From the NCBI RefSeq assembly GCF_000003815.2, contig NC_049984.1, positions 8,766,603 to 8,830,602 of the forward strand: a stretch of 64,000 nt of DNA, given 5' to 3'. The notes under the pieces were generated by a model, which saw nothing but the letters and a program-made list of their open reading frames with translations, made no database searches and was not told where the DNA came from. Positions within the stretch are counted from its first letter, which is position 1, and every line of letters starts with the position of its first letter. Positions 29,837 to 42,600 of this stretch are shown in pieces. A program made the position numbers and the translations under genes. This stretch comes from Branchiostoma floridae. Its lineage: Eukaryota; Chordata; Leptocardii; Amphioxiformes; Branchiostomatidae.

Positions 29837-30865
29837 AGTCAGTGCCTTGGGCTCTGCTGAAGCCACCATCGGCTGTCTTTTCAGTTTGAGCCTGTTTATC
29901 AAGAGTGTGATCGACTTCGGCCCAGACCCAGTGTAGCCTAGTATTTGTTTTCATCTATCATAAACCATCCTTCACAATTTTAAACTGTTATAGTTTCCCC
30001 AAAGTTTAATAGTGACGACTGTTGATGACATATGTTGAGGAAAAGCAGTGCATCAGTTTGGCAGTTGTGTGTAACAGTTTGTGTGATGCATGATGACTAA
30101 GCAGACTTATCATAAGCAAGATACAAACAAACGATCCTAAAAAAACAGTGTGTGCATAATTGTTCCGTTATATCAACAAAATTCGGGCTCTCAGGGAAAA
30201 TGAAAATAACTTTGAACATCTCATTATTTTTCTCAATTTTTGTTGCCCTGTGTTAAGGGTGGAAATGACACTTTATGTTACTTAACCGTTATGTATAGTC
30301 ATGTATGTATGTACTCAGAAACCCTGTATGATATCTAGTGTGTAGTTTGGGATTGTACAGTATTGTTTGTGACAAATTTCAACCACAATGACTTTTACCA
30401 CGAATGCCCTCAGCAAAACAACAACTCAGATCACAAGGGCTTTGGTGACACTAGAACGTATTTGTACGGTACATAATTCACTTGTTGGACCAATTGCACA
30501 TATGGTAGTAGCTGTAATATATTCAGGGTGTGAATTCTACTTCCACCTCATTCAATATTGAAAATTGTAAAAAAAAATTCTATGGTTACATCTCTGGTAG
30601 ATGGTACAAAAGTTGTGACGTGTGGGTAGACATATTTAACCATAGCTATGCAAAGGTATATATATCTGGTCTATTTATGATGGCGTGAATGAGCTTATTG
30701 TTAACCCCTAGGTGTGTTAACCCTTGATACATCCAGTGTTCTTACTGCATTATTATTAAGTGGAATTGAATGTTTGGGTGCAGGCAGGGTGTGTATGTGT
30801 TTTATGAGCAACAAACTTTTTCCCCAAGTTGCAAGCTGAAGTTATGAAAGAAGATAAGCCTTTCC

Positions 30866-30871
30866 AATAAA
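30866..30871 (+). terminator. Candidate TP53INP polyadenylation signal
   Basis: AATAAA about 1.03 kb after the stop codon. It is the first canonical signal noticed downstream. Confidence 0.5.
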
Positions 30872-31674
30872 AAGATGACATGGTGCTATGTTAAAACAAG
30901 TCTCCTGGCAGCTGATTTGAGAATTTGTGGACTTGTAAAAGGTGGGAAACATTGGAAACATTACCTGCAAATCTCAGTTATGTACAATGTACATCAGTAG
31001 GGAAAAGCAGTACGATCTTTGCACAAGTGTTGTTTCCAGTGTTCCCTTGCCTGACAAATGTTGAAAATGGCAGCCTGACCATAGCCACACTTCCATTGCC
31101 AACTTGACATTGCTTTCAGAAAAGCATTGTCTGCTCGAACTGATGATGGTAGCTTGGCTGTGGTCATATTGTCACCATAGTTGGGGGTATATGTTATCAC
31201 TGGGCTGAAAATGTACACTTACAAATTAAAGTTAACTCTATGGTCATTTGTGCAACCTCACATGAAGCCTGAGCGATGTACTCTGGTAAAACAAATAAAA
31301 CGAAACGAAACTGTTGGGATAAAACTCAACAGATAAAACTACTAGCACAAGGATGATACCATTGCATATCCTTGATAAAGGTTTGTCTGATTGACATCCT
31401 CTTTGTTGGACCTAATCTCTGTGACCCAGTGCTCACATCTGCCTCAGATAAGTCATGCTTCCTATAAGCAAGTCACTTATGACTGAAAGATGTCTCCTAA
31501 ACCCCTTAATACCCCCCTAAATTTTGACTTGCACTCAAATAATTAAAAAAAAGCTTTGCCAGCTCTAAAAAAAAATCATTATCTAGCTTAAGGGGAATAT
31601 GCTGTAAAGAAAATTGACTTGAAAAAGGACATCTGAAAGTCAAATGCTGACAGCTTAACTACACTTACCTTTTA

Positions 31675-31862
31675 GAGAATCTCTATAGTCTATAACTAAC
31701 TGCTGTAAATGCTGTTACTCTCGCAGCAGTTTGATTGGAGGTGATTTTTCAGTAGGAAGGAAAACACGGTCTTCATAGTGCTTGAAATTTACAGCAGTCA
31801 TACAAGAGAGACGTACTTGCAGTGGAAAGGTAAAAAAAGGAAAATAAAACCACTGCGAAAGT
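31675..31862. repeat. Degenerate copy of the AAATAAAACCACYGC repeat
   Basis: The segment contains GAAAATAAAACCACTGCGAAA and GATTTACAG, matching the right part of 25275-25475. CTGTAAATGCTGTTACT at its left may be the other end. Confidence 0.45.
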
Positions 31863-32720
31863 TTCAAAGATTTACAGCAGATATTCTCTATAATAACCCT
31901 CTTTCTACATCATTTTGGATTAAGTTAACTCTAATGATAAAGCTGTGATGTCAACCCTCAGCTGACAACAGTGGGTAATCTGAAGATCATGTCACTTTTC
32001 TGAGTGCATATTACTCTAGACTTGCATCTCTACATGTGACAGAAATGCATTGTCCTTTGTACATATATTGTACATGTTACCAACATAACCTAAAGTTAGT
32101 AGATGTCTAGGCTTCTAATTGATGTAGACTACAGTGTTCTCACTGTTCAGAAAGTTGAGGATTGTGTAACATTTAGGTATAAGAGATGAGGCAGAATAAC
32201 TCCTAAGGAGTACGTAAGAAATGGTGAGGTGAAGAGTTGGTGGATGTGGAGAGTGGGAAAGATGTATTTCGTGGAATGGACTTTGATTTTGAATAATGGC
32301 GAAGGAAAAGGTCTGAATTGGAATATGTAACTGTACTGAAGTAATCAATAATAGAAGGTATTGAACTTAAAATGATATGATCAAATATGATAGGAGTGAT
32401 GTAGCAGCAATAACGGTACTCTTGTCTTGAACCCTAGTGTTGGTGCAGAAGAAAATTACATTTTTAGAACAGACAAGGTAACATTGTGTCCCAGTGTGAC
32501 ATATTTTGCTGCCTGTAGCAAAATAGTACATTTTACTTTGAAGAATCTGTTGTAACTTGGTTGAATGAAAATGAGGACTTCTGTTTCTCTTCATATTCTT
32601 CTTGTGACTCTTCCTTTATTTATTATCTATTACCAGGTGCTTTAGAAGGCATTGCTACACAAATATTTCCTTCTAATAGTAATAGCATACTGCTGATGGC
32701 ATGCTTAGTCTGATAGTAAG

Positions 32721-32850
32721 GCCACACTTTAATCATATGAATAGCATCCATGCACACATCAATTTTTATGCGTTTCCAAAAAGGCTTGCAACCACACTGT
32801 TAATCAACCAACAAAGCTGCAAAATGAGGAAATACAAGCTGTAATTTGCA
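32721..32850. repeat. Dispersed repeat, also at 57174-57300
   Basis: AGGCCACACT, GATTATATGGATGACATCC-like and ACACATCAATTTTTATGC blocks, followed by AAGCTGCAAAATGAGG, match the segment at 57174-57300 in the same order. A partial copy may be present near 34336-34385. Confidence 0.55.
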
Positions 32851-33676
32851 AAGAAGTATTCTAAACAAACTCTTTTATTGCCGAGACAAGGCAACATGAC
32901 AGAACAAATATTTTTGATATTATTGTTTAGTATTCCATTCTGTGCACTTTTAAGGTGCCAAGACGAGGTTAACAATACATGTCATGTACATGTACAAACA
33001 TCTGACCATTTCCAAAATTATATCCAGTTGCTAGAGTAGCTTTTTGGTGCATGTCATGTGAATGTATACCCTTGCTATGATGAAATAAATTTCTTGGTAA
33101 AATATTTTGGGATAACAGTGATACAAAATATGATATATTCATTTACTAGTATTTACACATTCTTTCTGGCTTTGATATCTAATACAAGGGGGGGACTAAT
33201 AGCATTTTATAAAATGGGTGAATAAATTGAATCTGAAATGGATGTACAAATTGACTCCCCTCTAAGTATTAGTCTGATATAGCATTCTTGCTCTTCAAAT
33301 TATATTGATCACTTTCATGATTTTTTAAGATTAAAATTGGTCACAGTGGTTGATCCCCAAAGTCAAACAAAGTTTCATCAACTGGCATCATGTTACTTCC
33401 ACTTAGCATATCAATCTTCTGAGCCCCCTTTTTCACTAGATAGCAATCTCTGAGCAACAAAAATTGGATTTGTGGGACCCTTGGTTTTATAATTGGAATA
33501 TGACGCACATAGTATGATTTTAAAAACACAGAAAATTTTGGAAAAATTGTCCTCTGTCCTCTATAAAATTTGTTGATTTGATTAATCACACTTCTAGTGG
33601 CTTTTCCTCTGGTCAGTAAGGCACAATCAGCCCCAGACAGCCAGAGATTGTGTAACACAGGCTATCCACAGAACTG

Positions 33677-36600
33677 TCACCTGAGTTTCTGTCTCAGAGT
33701 TGACAACCTGTCCATGAACATGTTCACTCTGTCCAGGTCCACCTCATTCTGCCAAAGCCCATTTTTCTTGAAGTAGGACCCGACAATCAGTCCGTTGGCC
33801 CTGAGATATGTCGGAAGGTTTTCTGTGCTGACTCCAGACCCCACCAACACTGGAATGTCTACAGCCTGATGAACCTCTGTGGAGTGTACATGGACAAAAA
33901 CAGTAGTACGAGTACTGAGTAATTTCAGGTCATTACTGTGACATGACTTGACACCTGGTCAATCTTTCCTTCTTAAGTTCTACCAAGCATCTCAAGAGGG
34001 TGATCACTGAGGGTCTCCATGGGGGGGATCCTGGCAAGTGTGAATTTAAAAATATAGGTAGCTTGCTGTGCCCTTATTACTTGCAACTTTGAATCGCCTG
34101 GTTGATGGTTAGTGAGTAAGTCTGATGGTACAGCAATGGCACTCATATGTTAGAAGAAATACAGTAACATGGAAAGACATGGAAAAGTAGATAAGCAGAC
34201 AGGTGAAGTAATGGGTACTACATACAGGAAAATTAGTATTACTGAGTGCAGCAGAGTTCTCATCAGCTTAGCAAACTACAACAGGCTCTAACTTATTCCA
34301 GTCAGGGGCAGTCAGTTTTACCCTAAGCCACATCAAGTAGATTTTATGGATGGCATCAGCATGCACATTTGATATTTGCCTGATTAAAAAAAATAACTTA
34401 ATTTTGTTCCCTATAGAGATTATCAACAAAAGAAAATATGAGACATTAGAAAACATGTCTTGTGGTAGCCTTGTTGTACCCAAAGAAGTGACACTAGTGA
34501 GGGTTTTTTTGCTGATGTCGTTTATGATCCTTGCATTAGATTTGGAGTCTGCAAGGTCATCCATAAAAGTTACTTGCTGCGGCCTAACATGTTATGTTGG
34601 TCTGATGTATCAAAAATAAAACAACAGAGTAGAAGCACCTTTGAGCTCCTTACTGTCCACTGGTCTGCCCGTCTCGGTGCCTGTAACTATGACGCCATCC
34701 GACAGGAAGAACTCTGCTGCACGTGCTGTGTCAGCAATGCTCACATCTGCAGTGATGGCATGGGAGCTACAGAATGAACAAGAATGATTAGTGTGATTCT
34801 CTCAATGGCTGTTGGCACATTCTGTTCACAAAAAAAGTAGTAATACCAAACAAAGTTTAAACACCTTCAAACACAAAATAACTATCATCAGGTGATACTG
34901 GTCTTATCTTATCAGACACCATGGGTGGTTCTATCTGAAAAAAAAAAAAAGAATCACAATGCCAACTACACATTTTAGATCAACCGTTTGAACTGTTAAC
35001 AGAGTTTGAAATAAAATTTGTTCTACTACTAGGTATTCTGTTTTTTTGGTTTCACCCATAGATGTCAGATCAAAAAATATATTTTCCTTGTCAGTGATTA
35101 AGCAAAAGAAAAGGCTAGGGACAGCAGGGTTTTGCTACGGGTCTGTTGGGTAACTGGAAACAACATTTTTCACCTGACCTCCCTCCCCTCCCATCCCTCT
35201 ACAGCCTGATGAAGAGTAACACCTGCCCACCTGTGTTTCTTCTTGATGTCAGTAAAGACCATGATGCTGTCTGCACCAATCCGTGTCCTGTATCGCAGCA
35301 GGTCACCAGCACAGCTGTTCAACAGCCCCTCGTCTGCTACATGGGAGAACACAAACCCTTCCACACGCACGAAGTCCAGACCTGCATGGAACATACCCTG
35401 ATTAAATCTCGCTTATAGCAGCCCGTCCAACATCTGTGGGGAGGAGCCAGTTACAGCCCCTGACAGCAGAGTTTGTGTTACACAGACTACATGGAACACA
35501 ATGGACAGCTTGTCTACCTAGCACTGCAAGGTCAAAGCAAGTAAACTTAATGAATGACAGCATGTGCATTGATTTTCTTGATTTTGAAATAAAAAACAAA
35601 TTTCACTGATTTTTGCTCTTGCATGAGATTTAGCATCTGCACGGGATGTAATCCCTAATATTTTTGGAACTGCAACTGTTGACATTGTAAATTTTAGCCA
35701 AATAAATGCATTTTACACTAAGTCTTACAGATATCGCAACAAAGGATCAATGACTAGTGCTCGCATCATTGATGACAACATAACAAGGGTGGCCAATAAT
35801 CTCATAATAGCCTCTTTTTCTTCTACTCATAGCAGTCAATGAAACAGATGGATTTGGGAAAAAGGGATTAACACAGAATCGGACAAGGCTTAAAAGATTA
35901 CGGCATGATGAACACAAGAGCATTATACAAGTTAATAAATTACTTCTTTGTTATTCATAGTTATCCACGCATGGTAATCACTATAATTATACTTTGGCTA
36001 GGTAGGTGGTTTCCTTGGTGAGGTATTCTAGTATTCAATGTGTCCAAAATTTCCTGTTGAGCTAATAAAAAGGGTCTGCATGGGGGAATCATGACAATGC
36101 TCAACAGTAAATTCAGGAGGGTCGCCAATAATCAAAAGTAAATTGACCTGTTTTTGCATTCTGGCTTTGGGACTGAATTCATTGCATTGTTCCATCATAT
36201 CCATGGAGTGTCTGGCAAAACGATGCTGCAGTACCACTGGATTCTCCATCTATTATTAAACTTGAGGGCAATTTTAATTAGCATTCAACTACACAGTGCA
36301 AAACAATTTGTCAATAATGCTCAAAGATGAATTCAGGATAACAAGTAACGTGTCATATAGAAACTTCAACATTTATTAAGCAACAACACATAACGTTGCA
36401 ATACAGTGGGCTATGATCAACATTGAATTGAAATACCGTTAGTTTCCTAGTCTCAAGGAAAAAGACATGCAGTCCCTCTATAAAACTAGTGATTGTTACC
36501 TGTAGCCAGAGCTACAGCCAGTGCCTGTTTGTTAGCTGCTGATAGAACCTGCACACCGCACGGTAGACGAGGACACACGCGACGGACCTCTCTGCACACT

Positions 36601-38312
36601 GCTGTCATCGCAGCCGTTACCTCATGGCCAACATCACCACCCAACAAGTATGGCACATCGTGCATGTTTTCAACCATCACAGCATCCTGACAAAACAACA
36701 CAGATACAAAACATCCAAGGATCTCACTGTCAACACTGTGATTGTGAAAGCGACTTACTGAAAGGTCTGTTAGTAACAACAGAAAATGTGACCAACGTTG
36801 TGTGTAATATAATGTTACAACTTACATATTACACTGACAGAAGTGCATGTGAGTGCCTAATACTTATTCACATTTCACACAATAATGTACTCTGTTACAA
36901 TTGATGATGGATACCTAACATGTTTTGATTCAAAATTGACATGAACATCGTTTTATATATTCTGATGATCATGTCTTTTACCAATCCTGCTCTCTTGTAT
37001 ATCTCTGCCTCTTTACAGGCCTTGTCGATCAGCTGGCCAACAGTTTCACTGCTTCTTGGTGTCCCTATATGGATAAACAATATGGATAAACAGTAAGAAA
37101 CATTATGTCATACCTGGGCCGCAAAAACGTTTGATACAGGTGTTCCGGACGGTGTGATAACTTTCTGTATCACACAGGTTCTAAGTTGTATCACACAGGC
37201 TTCCTTCGAGTAAATCGAACTATATCGAATGGACCGAATATGGCACGATTGAAAATTCAAATACAGAATTCGGCCGTTAGAATTGCTGTGGTTACAATCT
37301 TTTGTTCGAGGAGACAACATTTTCTCAACTTCTGATGCATTGCGCATTGCGCATTGAAACACGTGCTGATGATGGTGGGTAGGTATGACATAAATAAAAT
37401 ACAACACGGTGTATTCTGCATCACCCTTGGTCCCAGCCCTCCCGCGGGTCGGATCACCCTTCGGCCTTCGGGCAATCCTTTACGCGGTTTGGCATGCACA
37501 TCGGGTGATACGGAATACACCGTGTTGTATTCTATATTGACGAAGTTGCTGAGCTGTGAGATGATGGCAAACAAGCCAGCCCTCATTCATTGACAGTAAA
37601 TTCTTTGTGAAGTGTACAGTCAAACCAGTACTAGCGAACACCTTTGCATAGCGACCACCTGGCCATTGCGGCCACTTTTTGTCAGTCCCTTGAATTGTCT
37701 TTCCCGACGTCGGTCCCATTGACCTAAGCATTAAGAAATAGTCTATAGTGGCCACCTGTCCAACGCGGCCACGGCCACACGATTTCGGTCCCGTAGATAC
37801 AAAAACACTGCCTATAAATTTACGACCATACAGCTGCCATATGTCACCCTGCGCCGGGTTTAGAATCGTATTTGGCGAGCATTTGGAGTTCCCAACATGA
37901 TAATTTAGGGTCATTTGGGCAGTAGCGGAAGGTATGCGTGCCTTGAACGTTAGAGCGCTGGTGACAAATAATCATTCAGGTATAAAGGTAAATTCATTGT
38001 TAAGCATTGTTGGCCCTCCCAAATTTACTAGGATCCCCCTAGGTTGTATGAAAAGTAGTATGTATGTATGCCCCCCACCCTCCCCCATTCTCATCAACAA
38101 GACCCACCAGGAGGTTGCATTAGTCTCTCTTACAATGTTACATTAACCTGTGGATAAAACGTTTCCCCGATTTCCACAACCCAGGTAAGCCACACAAATT
38201 TCACTTTTATATGGCAGTGAATATTTTCTAGTATACCTGGTAGTGCCCCGACATGGACCATGCCGACAGCGGCCGCCTGCAGCCGCCCAAACACCTTCTG
38301 AAACCGCTGCAT
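33677..38312 (-). CDS. BtpA/F13E9.13 family protein, predicted TIM-barrel
   Basis: Six coding exons: 38237-38312, 36982-37064, 36500-36686, 35231-35381, 34639-34766, 33677-33876. All phases agree and give 274 residues, the normal length for this family. Family blocks are present: GMVHVGALPGTP near the start, DAVMVENMHDVPY, NKQALAVALATGLDFVRVEGFVFSHVADEG, RIGADSIMVFTDIKKKHSSHAITADVSI, VIVTGTETGRP and IPVLVGSGVSTENLPTYL. In cyanobacteria BtpA affects photosystem I stability; the animal members (C. elegans F13E9.13) have no established function. I recall no human orthologue. The start was placed at 38312 because the family begins shortly before GMVHV; upstream codons are also open. Introns carry a MITE and other repeats. 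Confidence 0.88.
37397..37533. mobile_element. MITE with 28-bp inverted ends in the BtpA-like gene
   Basis: ATACAACACGGTGTATTC at the left is mirrored by GAATACACCGTGTTGTAT at the right, and the arms continue through GCATCACCC/GGGTGATAC. It is about 137 bp, GC-rich in the middle and non-coding. It lies in the first intron (37065-38236). Confidence 0.8.
37612..37830. repeat. Repeat with tandem 'GGCCACC...GCGGCCAC' blocks
   Basis: ACAGTCAAACCAGTACTAGCG followed by GACCACCTGGCCATTGCGGC is echoed by GGCCACCTGTCCAACGCGGC about 100 bp later. I recall similar sequence as a common dispersed repeat in marine deuterostome genomes. The open frame crossing it is not a gene. Confidence 0.5.
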
Positions 38313-39627
38313 CTTCCCTGACTGTATGGTCCAAGATGATGACAAAAACACACCCGGCCAACCTCAGGTCGTAACGTGGACAACAACTGGCACCAAGAGG
38401 AGGGATTCGCAAATGAAGCGTTTAAAAGTCCCTAGACACACCCCCAACAGCTGCCATTTTCCTTCTCCCTCCAACTTTGTCGTCATGTGACCACCACGTC
38501 TTGACCAATGGTCACTTCGATTTCCTTCGTTGCCTCCTTCTCACATTCCCTCCTTCCCGCGGACGGACTAGTACACTTTGAGTGAAGGGAGGGGGAACAA
38601 ATATGAACATATGATCCTCTACTTATTGAGCCGATGGAAACAAAATTTTCAAAATTTCTAACATAATATTACCTTTTATTTAATGGTTTATCGACATCTT
38701 CTATATTTATTGGTACTACGTTAGCAATCTATGATTTTATTTTTAAAAGTACGAGGCTGCCCCTCCTATTTTCTACCATGTGAGAATTTCGCGCCATATT
38801 TTTAAAAAATATCCTGACGTCACGTAGTGGACCAAATTGACATTGAGTGTCGCCAAACGCAAAAGACTCCTTTTACATATGAGAAAGTACTAGCATAAAT
38901 GATAAGAAACCAGCACTTTTTATCCAGCAATATAATTCAACTATCATTGTGTATTAGAAATTTTTACGATATACAAACTATATATTTTCTTTTGGGTGAA
39001 CTACTGTTACTTTGCTTGTCTTAGCGTTTGGTAATTGCATGAGCAGGGAGGAGGCAGGGCTGTTGGCGGGACTTGGTATCGACGAAGCTCTGGGACGGCT
39101 GTGTGGCGGACCTCTCTGTTACTTTGGTGTGTATCTTTAGTCAACGGCGGTCATTTTACACCATATTTTGCCATCAGGTAGCCAAGACGTCAATCTAAGC
39201 AAGTATACCGAACTGGAGAAATTTTGATCGCCAGTAATGGATCAAAAATTCGATTTTCCAAGTGTAGTCTATCTCGCTGAACCGAAGGGTAGACCTTTTG
39301 TGCTGTCTGTGTTGGTGTCGTTTGGCGGTAAAAGATATTAAATTTTCGTCTATCCGTCTCACAAAATATTAGCCAAATAATACACAGTAAGTGTTTACAT
39401 GTCCCTCTATTCTACCAAACATCTTTGTAATTTTTATGACGAACTTTGACGAAACGCAACAGGAAAAGATTTGGCGCGAACTATCACTGGGTCATCAAAG
39501 ATGGCCGCTTCACAGATTTCTTGATTGTCGTTAGTTAGACACATTTTGTGGCTTCTTTTGACCCTTTTTTGTCTTACAGGATCTTCAGGCTTCAACCAAC
39601 GAGTAGTGGATGAAGGATTGTGATAGA
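38313..39627. promoter_or_regulatory. Divergent promoter region of the BtpA-like gene and cyclin E
   Basis: The two start codons face apart across 1.3 kb. E2F-type sites are TTTCGCGCC (38787-38795) and TTTGGCGCGAA (39470-39480, about 150 bp before the cyclin E ATG). A perfect CRE, TGACGTCA, is at 38815-38822. No TATA box was seen. Transcription starts cannot be placed from sequence. Confidence 0.55.
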
Positions 39628-42600
39628 ATGTCAAGAAGAAGGTAAAGAAATCTTCATTTCAGCGATGTAAATTGAACACTGCGTTGACCCTAATACAATT
39701 TGGATTTTGTTTCAACGACCATGTTTCAAGATCCAAGATGGATTCCAAATCATAATTATTTTTTTCTTGCAGCGTTAGGCAAAAGGCTAGAAAGCAGAAA
39801 CTTGAAACGACTGAAGAGCCAGCCTTCGTACTTTGCACAAGGAAGAGAAAAGCCTCTCCGGTAAGAATTTTATGTGCCAAAATGTCGAGCCGAACTGAAG
39901 GATTTGCTACACTGTCATTCATTCATCTACATTTCACTTCGGTCCCAAATGTTTTGTACTCAACCAAATTCATTCGTCCCACAGGAAAACATGGGGAACC
40001 AAGACGTGGCCAAAAGAAGACAGCAATTCCAGATCCAGGTAAAAACGCCAGATTTTACTTGTTTTTCACCGGAAAATTGGAGCTTAATCGGGGTATTGTT
40101 TATTTCGCGCCATGTTTACGTTTGCCCCACCGCTCCTGCAGCCTACCTGGTCTTTCGCGCGCCCGCGAAAAAAATTTCCCGCGAAAAACCGCCCCGAATT
40201 TTCAACGATTTTGAGCAAAATTATCGAACGATTTTTGACTATAGGTAGCAAATATTCTCTACAACAGCTTTGTGTAGTTGATATGCTGATTTAGTGTTGG
40301 ATTTTTTAGTTTAGAGCCGAAATGTTGAGGCACCTCTGTGTCGCTGACCTGGCGAACGCCCCTGTTCTACAGGGGCTGAAAGGGTGTCGGGTACCGCCCG
40401 GAATAACCTGAACAAATAGGGTCACGATCTATAACGCCTCCAATCCACTGATTCCAGTTACAGCACTGCATTTCAATGATTTTTGTCTGATAATTTACTT
40501 CTCTATGCTTTTCTGTGTAAAATTTGGTAGTCTTAGCAGAAGGTTGTTTTTTTAAAGCTTCCTTATCCTTGCCCAGAACAAGTGCAATTTAAGACCTCAC
40601 CCCCATTGTAGACTTGCAAGACGTAGAACAGGTGAGACTCTCAAAACCCGGACACACAAGAAAATAGTAAAATGCTTATTGTAGAGAGTCCCCATTTTCC
40701 AAAAAATGTTACATGCTTGAATGAAAGATTTTATCATCCCAATGTTGTGTTGTGGGCAAGGTGCAAAGCTTGTATAACTCTTGTCGAAGTTTGTTCTCAT
40801 GTTACCTAGACCCAAGCTAGTCATACATCATGCCTTTCATGTTGTCACCCACAGAAACACAATAACAGTTAAGAGGATATAAAATTGCTGTGTTAATAGC
40901 AGTATTGTATTTAGTGGACCTCTCCAGAAAGATCAACCCAGGGTCATCTTTTGCTGGCCAGCTTCTAAATCATGTAAATGATGCTGAATGAGAAAATTTA
41001 TGATGTTGATGGCTGAGGGTGCCCTGCCCTGTTGCTAGGGGAAATCCTTTTTACAGATGAATTCATGGGCGCAGTACAAACTTTGCTGTTGTTATTCAAT
41101 TTGGGTGTGAGGGGAAAATTCTGTGCCCCATCAGCACATACAACACTGCCTGAAATGAGGTGATAAACTTTGGCAGTGTGTTCTAATAAAAGACCCAGAT
41201 TAGCGGCCACTTGTGAAGTACCTGGCTTACTTTGCATAGGGAAGACCAGAAAATCTGGCATCATGCATACAAGCAGGAGTGCTAGCGTTAAATATCATAT
41301 TACCAAATGCCCTTGATTTAGGCATTTGTAGTCACCTTGCACAACTAAAAATTCTACTTGATTTTATACTTCTTGGTTGGTTATTGAAATTTTCGTTACA
41401 AGCTTGCTAGTGCTGTAGACATCAGTGTCTCTGCTGTTAAAAGATTTGTTATTTTGACAGGACATGATAAGAGATCAGTACGCAATCAGACTCTGAATAC
41501 TGCAGCAAGACAGCTGACATCTCGAGTTTGCTGATGAGAAGACAAGTCAACCAAATACTATCCAAACCTGTTCTTGAGCCAAGCGCTGGTTTTGTATAGA
41601 TATCACATCAGCATAAAATGATGTTTGTATGCTCTCCAAGACATCTCACCTTTGCATTGGAAGTATAAAGCAATGTTGTTTTGTAGAGATAAAAATGTCC
41701 CATTGAAAAATAAAAAGATGCTTAACTGTAAAGAAAATGGTCCTTAGGCACATATTCAAGTGTATCACTAAGGGGCTATAGTTTGTCGTTCAGACAGGAA
41801 GAATGTGCTCATATCAGGATTTGTGGATCTGGATTCATCTAGGTATGGGGTTGGTCCCTGTTTGAGCAAAATTGGAGCAAAATTTCAACTGTTCAGAGTA
41901 ACTTCAGATCAGGATTTGTGTATCGGATTCAATCCTGTGCCCGAATCTCGATTTACGAATCTGGGTATGAACGGGGTCGGAAAGAAAGTTCATATAGACC
42001 GTGCTAATCTTGTTACGAGAATGCTCTCAGCAAATTGCGCAGAGTTGTGGTAACCAATTGGTCCAACAGTGTGGTCTGACCCTTGCCTTACTGCCACTGC
42101 TTCATCCTTTCAGAGGAGTAACAGTGTCCCAATTCTCCCTTTTTTGGGCTTTGCTATTTGTTTGCCCCAGAGCACGGCCAGTTTTTTTGTAAGGCTAGCA
42201 GAAGCCATTGTTTACTCTGAGTTAAGATAGGGGGCAAACTGTGGGGGTACACTTTGCATGCAGGGGAACAATGGACCTCATGCGGTCGACATCCTGTCAA
42301 ATTTGCACCTTTCCCATGCCGCACGCCTCCCAAGTGAAATTGAGAACCTCGAAAATCAAGGACAAATTGTACAAGGACACAAAAGTTTGCATTTCTCACC
42401 CGCTTGATCATTTCAGGAGTGATACAGCAGTCAGGTGCTAATGGTAGTCCATGCCCAAGTCTGGCGTGCCTGCGTTAATTCAATCATATGTTATGAAACC
42501 ATACAAGGTAGCAGACCAAAACAAATTTTACTTCTATATGAAGAAGATAACGCCACGGAATTTGTTATACCCTTGTTGCAAACTTTCTAGATACTTCTCA

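Larger units (their letters stand above)
29837..33676. other. TP53INP 3' UTR and convergent intergenic space
   Basis: The TP53INP 3' UTR probably ends after the AATAAA at 30866-30871; another lies near 31293. A TTTATT at 32874-32879 could serve the convergent BtpA-like gene. Repeats are at 31675-31862 and 32721-32850. No exon was recognised. Confidence 0.5.

Noticed and set aside
29225-29902. 225-residue - strand open frame
   Set aside because: It lies opposite TP53INP exon 2 and arises from GC-rich codon composition; the + strand protein has clear family motifs.
35223-35231. Donor GCAG|GTGTTA at 35223 for the BtpA-like exon 4
   Set aside because: It gives phase 1 and an early stop in the next exon; the donor 8 bp earlier (ACACAG|GTGGGC, exon end 35231) restores KKKHSSHAIT and all later phases.
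37480-37914. 144-residue - strand open frame in the BtpA-like gene
   Set aside because: It crosses a MITE and a dispersed repeat and matches no known protein pattern.
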